Positions 12,168 through 20,893 of a stretch of DNA of 64,000 nt are shown in pieces (position 1 is the first letter of the stretch; every line of letters starts with the position of its first letter). This DNA is from Oscheius dolichura (lineage: Eukaryota; Nematoda; Chromadorea; Rhabditida; Rhabditidae): NCBI GenBank assembly GCA_932521035.1, contig OW051493.1:9384001-9448000 (forward strand), given 5' to 3'. The notes under the pieces are model-generated. The model did not search any database. It had not been told where the DNA came from and saw only the letters and a program-made list of their open reading frames with translations. A program made the position numbers and the translations under genes.

Positions 12168-12530
12168 ACATTGCAATTATTTGTATTATTTTTATCTATC
12201 TTTATTTGTATACTTTTATAAAGTTATTTATAATATTTTTGCCCTTTTGACCCCGTCGCGGCGCCTGTTTTCCCACTTTCCAGCTTTGCAGCCTTGCAAA
12301 CAACAAGAAGATCTGGCGCCCGCCGGCTTTTGTGTGTTGCCCGAACGGAGACAATTCCCACGGAGCGGGAGAGAAGAAAAAAAAGAGTTTCAGCTGGTTC
12401 GAATGACCAGGTTTGGCGAGGGGGGCAGGGGAGACAAACTGCTAAAGTGGGGGGAAACTGGAGGGGCAAACGAGTCGGCCCCGGCGACGATATCCTGCCC
12501 TCTCCAGCCAGCTGTTTTCGGTCCGCTTCC

Positions 12531-13294
12531 ATGTTTTGGTTCCTGGTTATTTTCTCGCTGATCGCAATTGGACAGACCGTTCAAAATGGTAAATTTGGGG
12601 CTAATCTCCCTTATTTTAACCGTCCTAGGATGTGAACACTGCCCTCCTATCTACAGTTGTGATGATCCCTTCTTCACCGGAACTTGTCAAGAACCCGCCA
12701 AATTAGAAGGAAATCCCACCACGGAGATTACAAAAACCGAGGACGGATGCCTGTAAGTTAATTTCCGCACCCGTAACGCAGCTGACGGACCGGAAGAAAT
12801 CAAGCGCGACGGAAAAGACTGCCCAGCTGCCGAGATTTTACGGGTGCGGGCGCCGGGCAAAATTGACCGCGTGCGGGTCAGTATGGCGCATATTCGGGGG
12901 AAGCACGCCAGCTTTGCACTTTTTCGGTGCAAGAGTTCTATAATCTCTGGTATACTGTAATTAGCCTATTGCTCTGGAAATGTGCCATACTGGCCCGGAC
13001 CCGGTGACCAGGACCGCCAGCTGCCGAGATATATGGGAGGAGGCCGGGGAGCCCTCTCGAGCCGTCCCCGTCCTCAGCCTGGTTGTACTCTTCTTCAGGA
13101 CCTATTTTAACGGACTACCCCCCGTTTTCAGCTACTCTGTAACCTGTCCTCCCGCGAGTCTTCCCTTCTACAAGGAGCCAAACGGCCTGTGGCGGTCGGA
13201 TTTCGGTACTACTCGTCTCTCTGCCGTCTGCCTCGCTGGCCAATGGTTCAAATTGGACGGGAAGACGGCCACGACTCAGATCCTCTGTGCCTAA
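12531..13294 (+). CDS. Small secreted Cys protein, nematode DUF281/C6-like
   Basis: Three exons. Exon 1 is a signal peptide (MFWFLVIFSLIAIGQTVQ). Exon 2 contains CEHCPPIYSCDDPFFTGTC and ends TTEITKTEDGCL. Exon 3 continues YSVTCPPASLPFYKE and finishes SAVCLAGQWFKLDG and ILCA. The order 'TT.I...DGC..S.TC...GQW...C' resembles nematode secreted C6/DUF281-type modules; this is motif recognition only. The second intron (about 12753-13133) is far longer than usual here because it contains one fold-back element of each family, A and B. It is convergent with the DDI1-like gene, whose stop lies 62 bp downstream. Confidence 0.68.
12765..12850. repeat. Fold-back B, copy 1
   Basis: CCGCACCCGTAACGCAGCTG and mirrored GCTGCCGAGATTTTACGGGT; next to fold-back A copy 1 in the same intron. 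Confidence 0.65.
12879..12995. repeat. Fold-back A, copy 1 (intron of 12531-13294)
   Basis: CAGTATGGCGCA... and ...TGCCATACTGG ends; core GCTTTGCACTTTTTCGGTGC; centre TATACTGTAATTAG. Confidence 0.7.
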
Positions 13295-13356
13295 TACTTT
13301 CCCCGCCCCAAAAATGGTCATATGTCTATTTATTCTGTATTTATCGAGTTGAGTTT

Positions 13357-14595
13357 CTAGTTGAGAGAGCGCATCTCGCTGCCATTCTTGAATATCACGC
13401 GTTCCTCCTAAATTTCTTCCTTATTTTCACTCGATTTACCTATAAATTTACCTGAAAATCAATGGATTTCACATATTTATGGATGAAATCCATGCCGAGG
13501 AGGGCTTCTTCGCTGTCGAGAAGGGAGCCGGCCCCGTCCATGACGAGGAAGGAGATGGGCATCGCGTGGCCGGCGATCTAAAGCAAAGGACACTGGGCCA
13601 GGGCCAGCTTGGCACTTTTTCGGTGCAATTAGTCTATAATCTTTAGCATACTGTAGCATATCAGGGCTATTGCACCGAAAAAGCGCAAAGCTGGCGTGCT
13701 TCCCCCGAAAATGCGCCATACTGGCCGGCGTACGCACCCGTAGAATCTCGGCCATTTCACTTGCGATTGCGCTCTCTCATACCTTCAACGGACAGTTGTA
13801 TATCTTCCCCGAAGAGTTCTGATTCCCTCCAATGCCTCGAGCCTCGTCCTGGAAACGGGGATCCACCATCGACTGGAGACCACAGCCGGCGACGCTGGCC
13901 ACCGAGAGGATCGAATGCATCGCTCCGCTGTCCAGGAAGCCCTTCATCTTGTGCTCGTTGATCCAGATCTCGATGAGGATCTTCTTCGTCGAGGGAAGAA
14001 ACGACTCCGGCGACTGTTCCAGGGCCCGCTCCAGGTTCCTGGAAAGAAAACATGGGCCAGTATGGCGCCAGCTTTGCGCCTTTTCAGTGACAACACTCTT
14101 TGGCATACTGTAAAAAGGGAGCAAAGGGGGCGCCGGCGCCGAAATGCCCCTTGCTGGCCCGGATCTGGTTCAACTAATGAAACGAACCGGTCCAGGAGGC
14201 TATTCCTGTCCTTGTGACTCAGGAGCAAGTAGCTGGCTCCCTCCCGAATGGCGTCTTTTAGCTTTAGCCGCGAGTCCAGGATTCGGCCATCCGTCAGATA
14301 GTAGTCCGTCCCTTTCAAGCAAAGAACCTTGGTCAGGTGGATGATTACGGTAGAGATGAGGGAATGACCATCGAACTGAAATAAGGGGACAAATCTGGAA
14401 GGTTATAAAAACCGCTGGAGAGGGATTGAAAGCGGCCGAAGGTCCGGGCTGGCCGACTCCAAGTTCCCATTTTAGGCCAGTTTCTACGGTTCTTGGTCTC
14501 TTCCCGAATAAGAAACGGCTCACTTGAATGTCAATAATCAGTCCCAATTCCGGGCAGATGGCTTTGAAACCGACCGAGCCGGGAAGAGGGGTCAT
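13357..14595 (-). CDS. DDI1: DDI1-like retropepsin-fold aspartyl protease with UBL domain
   Basis: DDI1 proteins are ubiquitin-binding shuttles with a dimeric retroviral-type protease domain. Spliced exons give an N-terminal ubiquitin-like stretch (MTPLPGSVGFKAICPELG through KGTDYYLTDGRIL and ASYLLLSH). A linker with LERALEQSPESF corresponds to the ALEEAPESF segment before the protease. The protease has the catalytic motif GFLDSGAMHSILS (Asp-Ser-Gly), the flap-side DEARGIGGNQ, and EALLGMDFIHKY in place of LLGLDMLRRH. It ends EERVIFKNGSEMRSLN. No C-terminal UBA is seen, and the spacer is short. Introns hold fold-back elements (13590-13726, 14050-14160). An upstream in-frame start at 14682 is possible. 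Confidence 0.85.
13590..13726. repeat. Fold-back A, copy 2 (DDI1 intron)
   Basis: CACTTTTTCGGTGCAATTAG is mirrored by GCACCGAAAAAGCGCAAAGC; the end GCGCCATACTGG is intact. Confidence 0.75.
14050..14160. repeat. Fold-back A, copy 3 (DDI1 intron, degenerate)
   Basis: GCCAGTATGGCGCCAGC and GGCATACTGTAAA are kept; the right arm is decayed. Confidence 0.55.
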
Positions 14596-14756
14596 TAGGA
14601 AATATAGTCTCCCGACTTTTACAGGTAAACCGGGAGAAAATCCCTTGATTTTGGAATAAATCTCTTCGTTTTTCATTCCCAACCCTCTGCTTTCCCAATG
14701 GCGGACGATAAAAAAGTCTGTTGCTGTGTTTCAAAAACATTGGAATCGAGTTTGCG

Positions 14757-14899
14757 CCAGTAAGGCGCATTTCCGGAGAAGGCGCGCCAGCCTTGCGCTT
14801 TTTCGGTGCAATAGGCTTATTACAGTGATTATAGACCTCTTGCACTGAAAAAGTGCAAAGCTGTCCTGCTTTCCCCCGAATATGCGCCATACTGGCCGG
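14757..14899. repeat. Fold-back A, copy 4
   Basis: CCAGTAAGGCGCATTTCCGG, GCGCTTTTTCGGTGCAATAG, and mirrored CACTGAAAAAGTGCAAAGC with ATGCGCCATACTGG. Confidence 0.75.
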
Positions 14900-14926
14900 A
14901 ACTGGGCAATTTTCTCAGGCCCCCCA

Positions 14927-15015
14927 CACCCGTAGGATCTCGGCAGCTGCGCGGCCCTTTCCGTCGCGCCTGATTTCTTCCGGCCACTCAGCGGCCGAGA
15001 TGCTACGGGTGCGGA
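14927..15015. repeat. Fold-back B, copy 2
   Basis: CACCCGTAGGATCTCGGCAG and mirrored GGCCGAGATGCTACGGGTGC; adjoins fold-back A copy 4. Confidence 0.7.
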
Positions 15016-15080
15016 ATGCAGCATACTGACCCCAACCAGGTGTTCCTTCCCTCTAAATCTATATTCAGCAGGAAGCCCAA

Positions 15081-15350
15081 ATGCTGGCCGATCTGATGAA
15101 AGCGATGAAATTGGTGCACAAAGCCCAAGAGAACAAGATCGACTTGTCAATTTCTAACGAGAGCCTTCTCTTGGAGAAGTTGTCAAAGATAGAAAAGAAG
15201 CAACAGACCCCGGCCGAGGAGGGAGGCCCCCGGCCCGGCGGCTGTTTCTACCTGTTCCGTTGGAGTATCTACATATCGCTGTGGATCATCGGTATCGCCT
15301 ATCTCGTGGCCTTAAACCATCGTGAATCGCTGTGTCTCAAGCTGGTCTAG
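15081..15350 (+). CDS. Small coiled-coil protein with C-terminal membrane anchor
   Basis: Starts MLADLMKAMKLVHKAQENK, followed by a charged helix (ESLLLEKLSKIEKKQQ), a Gly/Pro turn and a hydrophobic segment (WSIYISLWIIGIAYLVAL) close to the C-terminus. This layout is typical of a tail-anchored or single-pass protein of about 90 residues. An acceptor-like TATATTCAG lies 12 bases before the ATG, and the frame is open back to that site (QEAQ), so an upstream exon or leader splicing are both possible. An AATAAA follows the stop by about 20 bp. The family is not recognised. Confidence 0.6.
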   Translation: MLADLMKAMKLVHKAQENKIDLSISNESLLLEKLSKIEKKQQTPAEEGGPRPGGCFYLFRWSIYISLWIIGIAYLVALNHRESLCLKLV

Positions 15351-15506
15351 GCCGGCCGGCCGATGTACTCAAATAAACCTTTTTGCTGCGTCTCGTTATT
15401 TTCCTTCTCTTGCACAGAATTTGATCCGTTGAACAGATTCTTCAGACCGTTTTCTGGATCAGAACAGCTCAAGACTTTCTAGGGACTCGGTTCTCGGCAG
15501 TCCGAT

Positions 15507-15613
15507 CCCCTGCACCTGTAAAGTCTCGGCAAGACAACGGTATAAAGGCGACAGAGTTCTATAACAGTTTTGAATAAAGATGATTCTACTGCCGAGACTT
15601 TACGGGTGCAGGG
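15507..15613. repeat. Fold-back B, copy 3
   Basis: CTGCACCTGTAAAGTCTCGG and mirrored CCGAGACTTTACGGGTGCAG, nearly perfect. Confidence 0.85.
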
Positions 15614-15802
15614 TATCGATCTAGGCCTTGATCGCCGCAATCAGAGAAGTCGACTTCGGGACAAAAGTCTTCTACCCTTTGTGTTTTACCCTGTCACTAG
15701 GTAGAAATATGTGTGGAAGAGATAATTTATTGAAGAGGATAGATTAAAATGACACGAGAGATCAATAAAAGCGGAAGAGATCGGGGAGGAGGAGGCGCCT
15801 CC

Positions 15803-16234
15803 TTATTGAGGGAAGAGCTTCTTGAGCAGGTCGGCTGTCTCTTTCCCAGTTGTCTCCTCCTTCACCTGGCTCTTCTTCCCCGGCCCCATCAATGCCTTCA
15901 ACACAGCAACCATGTCGGCCCTCTCCTGCCCAGCCTCCTCGTCCTCCCTCATCTTGGCCACGTCCGTCTGTAGCCGGCTGGTCAGTTTCATCAGTTCCAG
16001 TTGATTCTTCAGCTCTTTGTTTTCCCTCCTGGCCTCCTCCAGCTCCATTCTCACCCGGTGGAGAGTGAAATTCGCCCGGGAGAGTTGAACCAATTGGTCC
16101 AGGTCGACGTTCGACAGGGCGGCCTGTCCCAGAGCCTACAGTATTTTTTGGAGTAAAATAGGAAATATTCTTACCTGATTCAGGACACTAATGTCGTTTT
16201 CCTCCATCTGGGCGGTCTTCATTACAGTATTCAT
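15803..16234 (-). CDS. Coiled-coil protein, short paralogue of the zinc-ribbon gene at 16700
   Basis: Two exons give NTVMKTAQMEENDISVLNQ, then ALGQAALSNVDLDQLVQ and SRANFTLHRVRMELEEARRE, ending TADLLKKLFPQ. The block SRANFTLH followed by a charged helix is shared with the divergent gene 16700-18854 (CSRANFTLHHKEKEYE). The zinc ribbon of that gene is absent here, so this is either a truncated relative or its first exon lies upstream and was not found. Polyadenylation signals read on the minus strand lie near 15725 and 15762. Coiled-coil throughout; function unknown. Confidence 0.6.
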
Positions 16235-16287
16235 TTGGTTCTGAAACGATAAAAAGGATTAGAGAAGGAGGAAGGGGGCGAAAACGA

Positions 16288-16415
16288 AAGGCGCATTTTC
16301 AGGGTACGGGCGCCGGCTTTGCGCTTTTTCGGTGCGAGAGTTCTAGAATGTTTGGCATACTGTAGATCAAGTCGGCACCTAAAAAGCGCAAAGTTGGCGC
16401 ATTCTCGCGAAAATG
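16288..16415. repeat. Fold-back A, copy 5
   Basis: GCTTTGCGCTTTTTCGGTGC and mirrored GCACCTAAAAAGCGCAAAG, centre TTTGGCATACTGTAG. Lies between the two paralogous coiled-coil genes. Confidence 0.75.
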
Positions 16416-16699
16416 ATTGGAATGGCTGACAGAGGGAAGAAAAGCCGCGCGGGCCACGGAGAACCCCAGCAGAGGGCTGTCTTCGGAAAAAAAAACAAAT
16501 AACAATGAAGTAAAGCTAAAAATACAAGATCTTCTAAAGCGAAACGACTTAAAAAGCCTGATTTTCTATTGATTTTTCTCATCCAAAAGCTAAAAAAAAT
16601 TGCCGCTTGGCGTCGGTGTTCCTCGCGTCAGCGGGCCTTCCTCCAACTGGTCATATCATTTCGAGCCGTCTCCTCGAACTGTTTCCCTCCCTCTCCACA

Positions 16700-18854
16700 A
16701 TGGCCGATCAGATTGTCTGTTCCCGCTGCTCTAATGTAGTCATCTTCTCCGACCAGGCCATCAATAAAGTCGACTGCGTCTGTGGAGCAATGCTCTTGAA
16801 GCCGCCGGCTATTGGAATCAAGTAAGCTTCATGAACTCTATAAATTCCTATGATTTTTGGCACTTAGCAAAATATGCTTACCCTCAAAATGTAGTCCAGA
16901 AACTTCTCTACAAGAGTATCTATTTTATAGAATATATCAATTTCATTTAAAGAAATGGGAGGTTAAAAACGGTACAGTTCTCTCGGCGCTCCCAGGTGGT
17001 GTATTGCAATGCGGCGCGACTGTCCGATCTGGCAAGTCGCTCTCGGTGACGTCAGTTAGTCTTTGGTTCGATCCATGCCGCTCATTTTCTCTTTTGCATT
17101 TTATTTTTTGACTCTTTCTGACTAAAGAAACTACGGCGAATCGTGTGAGCTAGATTGTTTTGAAAGTTGGTAAAGATTTTTTGAGATCTGGGCGTGCTGA
17201 GCCAATTTTAAAGAGAAAATGAGCAAAAATGGGCATTTTAGTGGGAAAATACCGCGTTTTGGGAAAGTTTACTAGCCCAGAATCCTAATTTGACCTAGAA
17301 GAGCTACCGTACTCCATTCCACTCAATTTTTCAGGTATTACCACGACGCCTACAGCCACGAAATCAAGCAGATGAGACAATTGAACGGCGAGTATTACTG
17401 TACCTGCTGCGGCAATCAGCTGAGGATTTTCTATGGCAAAATTCCGGAAAATATCAACGGTGTGATGGTCTACTACCAGAAGAAGGAAGGAGCTACCTTC
17501 TCCCACACTCCAACGGTCGCCGGCTGCCAACTGGACCAGGAGACAAGACGTCTTCACGAAGAAATTCAACAGCTGAAAGCGGCCAACACGAAATTGACCC
17601 AGGATTTGGAGGGGGCCAAGAATGTCAACCAATATTACTATAAAGTATGTTTTAGGAAGAGAATTGGGCAAATGGGCATAATTTCAGAATTTGGCAGCCA
17701 TTCAAGCCGGAAGTGATGCTTATCTTCAAGAAATTGAATACCAGCTAGCACAGAACAAACGAATTACAACATTCTTCACGGAAAAAGAGCAGGTAAGCAA
17801 TTATTAGCAAAAAAGATCGATTTCCTGCACCCATATGTTCTCGGCAGCTTGAAATTCTAATAACAACGCGGCATTTAATAACTTATCCTCGTGCTGCCGA
17901 GATTTTACGGTTGCAGGTGCGCGCAACCTCGGCAGCTGCCTAACTTGATAGTATGATTCCTTCCATTTTTCTAAATTAGCACTATAAATTTTATAAGCAT
18001 ACGCCCTTGTAGAGAAAATTCCGGGCTACATTTTGAGAGTAAAAACGTATGGCGACGATCTAAATATCGTACAATTTGATCCTAGTGAAAGTTTAATTAG
18101 GAATGAAAAAAATAAAAGTATTTTCCCATTTTCAGCAAGTCAAAAAGCTGCATAAAATGCTAGAAGAGCAAACAGCTCAACTCGTGCAATATAAGATGAT
18201 GTATACGGAAGCAGAAGAGGTATGCCAACATCCCCATAAATTAAAAAAAAACTATTCAATTTTCAGTACGCCACCAAGATGAAGGAACACTACATTGAAA
18301 TGGATGATGCTCATTTCGTGTTGACTCTGAACAGCCAAGAGCAGAAAGAAACCATCGAGTATCTGGAGAAGCAGCTGGGCGACGTGACACTTCGTTGCAG
18401 TCGCGCCAATTTCACCCTTCATCATAAGGAAAAAGAATACGAGACGGTTAAAACCGAATGCGAACAGCTGAGAACTCTTCTGGCTAAGAAGGAGCAAGCA
18501 AACATCCGGGAGGTTACAGCTCAGCTGCAGAGAGATCTGGAGAAGATGGGAATTCTGTCGGTACGAGTAAGAGCTGAAGAGACGCAGTACGACAAGGAAA
18601 TGAACCAGCTGAAGAAGCAATTAGATCAAATGAAAACAGAACTTCACGAAATTGCACAAACCTACTTGAAAAAGAACACGAGCCTGGAGGACATGGACAC
18701 GGCGAAGGTTCTGCAAACCATGAAGGACAGAATGGACGAGCTGGAAGTCCTCCGAGAGCTTGTTCTCTTCCTCAAGGAGAAGCTCGAAAAAGATGACGCA
18801 GCTGGATCCAAAGAGAAGAAGACTGTGAAGGCTTTGGAGTTCGACCTTGACTGA
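16700..18854 (+). CDS. N-terminal zinc-ribbon plus long coiled-coil protein
   Basis: The ATG at 16700 gives MADQIVCSRCSNVVIFSD then VDCVCGAML. After a 512-bp intron come YYHDAYSHEIKQMRQLNGEY and YCTCCGNQLRIF. CxxC, CxC and CxxC therefore form a probable zinc ribbon. The rest, about 300 residues, is coiled-coil (ETRRLHEEIQQLKAANTKL, MLEEQTAQLVQYKMMYTEAE, CSRANFTLHHKEKEYETVK), ending VKALEFDLD. Length is about 400 residues in at least six exons. The first intron is about ten times longer than most here, and the fourth carries fold-back B (17824-17917). A paralogous block lies in the divergent gene 15803-16234. The family is not recognised; a scaffold role is a guess. Confidence 0.75.
17824..17917. 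repeat. Fold-back B, copy 4 (intron of 16700-18854)
   Basis: CCTGCACCCATATGTTCTCG and mirrored CTGCCGAGATTTTACGGTTG. Confidence 0.75.
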
Positions 18855-19165
18855 TCCCATTTCTATGTTTAAAAAAATTGTAAATTTCTTGAAATAAATG
18901 AAATCTTTCTATCCTTGTTATTCTTCTTTTTTCAATTAGTTTCTGAACACATAATGAATAGAAAAAACAATATATACACTTCTATATCTAAATAAATACC
19001 ACTTTAGAGACAAATTTATTAGACATAAAAATTTACGAACTTCGGTAGTAACAAAATGAGATGGATTAGGCAAATAAACATAATTAGAAGAAGGTACGAC
19101 CTAAAATGCCAGAAGAATAATTCTACCTGAACAGTAACAATTACAAAATAATAATAAAAATGTAT

Positions 19166-19507
19166 TTACTTTTCAGGTCCCAAATATCTGTCAAGTTTCT
19201 TGTTGATAGTTTCATCAATAAGTTTATCAGGACAAAAACTTTCGTGCTGTGCCAAAGCATGAGCTCTTACAACATGGCACGGGTTATATTTGCACATACA
19301 AAATCCTTGCTTCCAAACGGGAAGAGTTGGGTCGGTTCTTTCTTTCAAATAAGGTTCATACAATGGAAAATATGGTTCAGTTACTGCTAAAAATACAGAA
19401 AATAAAGGGATGTAAAAGGTTCGCTTACCTGAAAAATTGATATTACTCCTTTGTCTGAAACCGCTGTTTGCTGGCTGATTCTGTTGCTGTTGATTGCGTG
19501 AAGTCAT
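19166..19507 (-). CDS. Small Cys/His-containing protein (left copy)
   Basis: Starts MTSRNQQQQNQPANSGF just after a GTTTCAG acceptor. A short intron joins NINFS to AVTEPYFPLYEPYLKE. The C-terminal part has LPVWKQGFCMCKYNPCH, then ALAQHESFCPDKLIDE and a lysine-rich end (YLGPEK). Cys-x-Cys with later His and Cys could bind a metal. It has about 95-100 residues and is not a family I recognise. The mirror copy at 53935-54276 encodes the same protein. Confidence 0.6.
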   Translation of the reverse strand: MTSRNQQQQNQPANSGFRQRSNINFSGKRTFYIPLFSVFLAVTEPYFPLYEPYLKERTDPTLPVWKQGFCMCKYNPCHVVRAHALAQHESFCPDKLIDETINKKLDRYLGPEK

Positions 19508-19626
19508 TTGGTAACTTTCTGAAACTATGCAATGTATACTGTGAAGTATAAGAGAAGAAGAGAATATTGGCAAGCCTAAAAAAAAGAATGTGCAGCACCC
19601 CGATTGCTGAATATGCGTAAAAATAG

Positions 19627-19963
19627 CTGAACTGGAGATTCGTCCTCATTTGCCTTTTCTCTGTGAACACAAGAATGTTCCATACGTATCCGTCAAGAGC
19701 AAGGATGATTTGGGTCGTGCCTGCGGAGTCATTCGTCCAGTTATTGCTGCTTCCATTACTCAAAATGAAGACCCACAACTATCGAAGATCCAGAAGCGGA
19801 AAGAATCATCTAGGTTGTCAATTGTTTCATCGTTGTTATTTTTGCTAGTTTCCCATCGTTTCCAGATAAATTTAAGTATTTCTCAATATCTTCTTTCAAT
19901 TTCAAGTGCAAGCGTAAGCAGTTAGATGAATCAAAGAAAACGCAAATCAGCAAGGCTGAATAG
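19627..19963 (+). pseudogene. Orphan C-terminal half of an SNU13/NHP2L1-like (L7Ae) gene (left copy)
   Basis: Directly after an AAAAATAG acceptor the frame reads [20 protein letters not shown] and [19 protein letters not shown]. This corresponds to the second half of the L7Ae-fold U4-snRNP/box C/D protein SNU13 (LLCEDKNVPYVFV, LGRACGVSRPVIA). The RNA-binding first half is not found, and the small Cys/His gene occupies the opposite strand upstream. A possible short intron leads to a Lys-rich tail ending ISKAE before TAG at 19961-19963. It is either a captured exon fragment or a gene whose 5' exons lie far away. The copy at 53479-53815 is matched in reverse. Confidence 0.6.
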
Positions 19964-20145
19964 AGAAATAACTATTCTACGAATCAAAGAGAAGTTCTTC
20001 TTTCGATTATTTAAAAATGAACTCTCCTATTATTTAGCAACATGGATAAAAAAGAAAATAACAGGCGATAATAAAAGAAGAAGAAATGGAAAAGAGGTGC
20101 TGTCAACAATTTATTGACTCATCTTATTGCATTGTGGAGAGACGG

Positions 20146-20601
20146 CTAGATAAGAAGACGAAGCTCCGGCTCGGCCATGGTGACGTCGGTCTCGCTGGGG
20201 GGCATCTCGTAGTCGCTCGTCTCGAGGGCAAAGCAGACGTCGGCCTCGACGGGCTGGTACTTGCCGAGCCGGGCCAGACACTCGAGGCTGTCCACGATGG
20301 TCACGCCGCCGGCCACGACAATCGGCATCTCGACGTTGGTCTCCGACTCGGGCAGCGAGTACTCCGAGGCCGTGGCACTCAGACACGTGCTCATGTCGTC
20401 GTCGTCGCTCCAGAGATCCGCGCGGCCAGTCGCCGTCGAGTGCTGCTCCTCCAGAAGAGACTCGGCCGAGAGGGCCGTCAGCACGGAGGACGCGTCGGAG
20501 AGCGCCGTCCACAGCAGTTCCGCCAGTTCCACGGCCGTCTCGTCTTCCGAGAGGTGCGAGTTGGCCGTCTCCAGTTGCTCGTGCTCATCAAAGGTCGCCA
20601 T
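20146..20601 (-). CDS. Intronless, TATA-driven acidic protein (left copy)
   Basis: A single 151-codon frame starting MATFDEHEQLETANSHLSED, rich in Ser, Glu and Asp (DLWSDDDDMSTCLS, SEYSLPESETNVEM) and ending MAEPELRLLI. TATAAAAG at 20656-20663 lies about 55 bp upstream of the ATG and an AATAAA follows the stop, so the whole transcription unit is compact. It is strikingly GC-rich, with G/C third positions, inside AT-rich surroundings. That bias also leaves long antisense frames open. No family recognised; the repeated acidic Ser clusters could be phosphorylation sites or short binding motifs. The mirror copy 52841-53296 encodes the identical protein. Confidence 0.7.
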   Translation of the reverse strand: MATFDEHEQLETANSHLSEDETAVELAELLWTALSDASSVLTALSAESLLEEQHSTATGRADLWSDDDDMSTCLSATASEYSLPESETNVEMPIVVAGGVTIVDSLECLARLGKYQPVEADVCFALETSDYEMPPSETDVTMAEPELRLLI

Positions 20602-20655
20602 TCTTTCCACCAGAAAACAGCTTGTGAGAATGATTCGAACAGCTGGCAATCGGCC

Positions 20656-20663
20656 CTTTTATA
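20656..20663 (-). promoter_or_regulatory. TATA box of acidic gene (left copy)
   Basis: TATAAAAG read on the minus strand, about 55 bp upstream of the ATG at 20601. The same box occurs at 52779-52786 in the other arm. Confidence 0.6.
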
Positions 20664-20893
20664 GCCGAGATTTGACGGATTCTTACAATCTTTTTCTTGT
20701 TCTGACTATTCTTTATCTTTCTGAATCGAATGCGATCATTTTTGGAGAAGCTCTAGTAATTTGAATGGAAAATAAGAAAATCATGTCAATTAGCAACTAG
20801 GTTAGAGATCGTTGAGTCCACAGGTCATTTTCCCATGGTCATAAAGCTCCCGCCCCTCTTTCCATCAATTGATTCATTTTCCCAAAACATAAA

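Noticed and set aside
14699-14761. Possible first exon (MADDKKVCCCVSKTLESSL) for the small membrane protein at 15081
   Set aside because: The only donor, inside fold-back A, puts the downstream exon out of frame with either acceptor.
17010-17090. tRNA-like region with GGTTCGATCC box in the first intron of the zinc-ribbon gene
   Set aside because: A partial acceptor stem can be drawn, but the T stem does not pair and no cloverleaf forms.
20086-20764. Long open frames opposite the acidic gene (192 and 167 codons), repeated in the other arm
   Set aside because: Shadows of the GC-rich coding strand. The TATA box and AATAAA support the minus-strand gene in the left arm.
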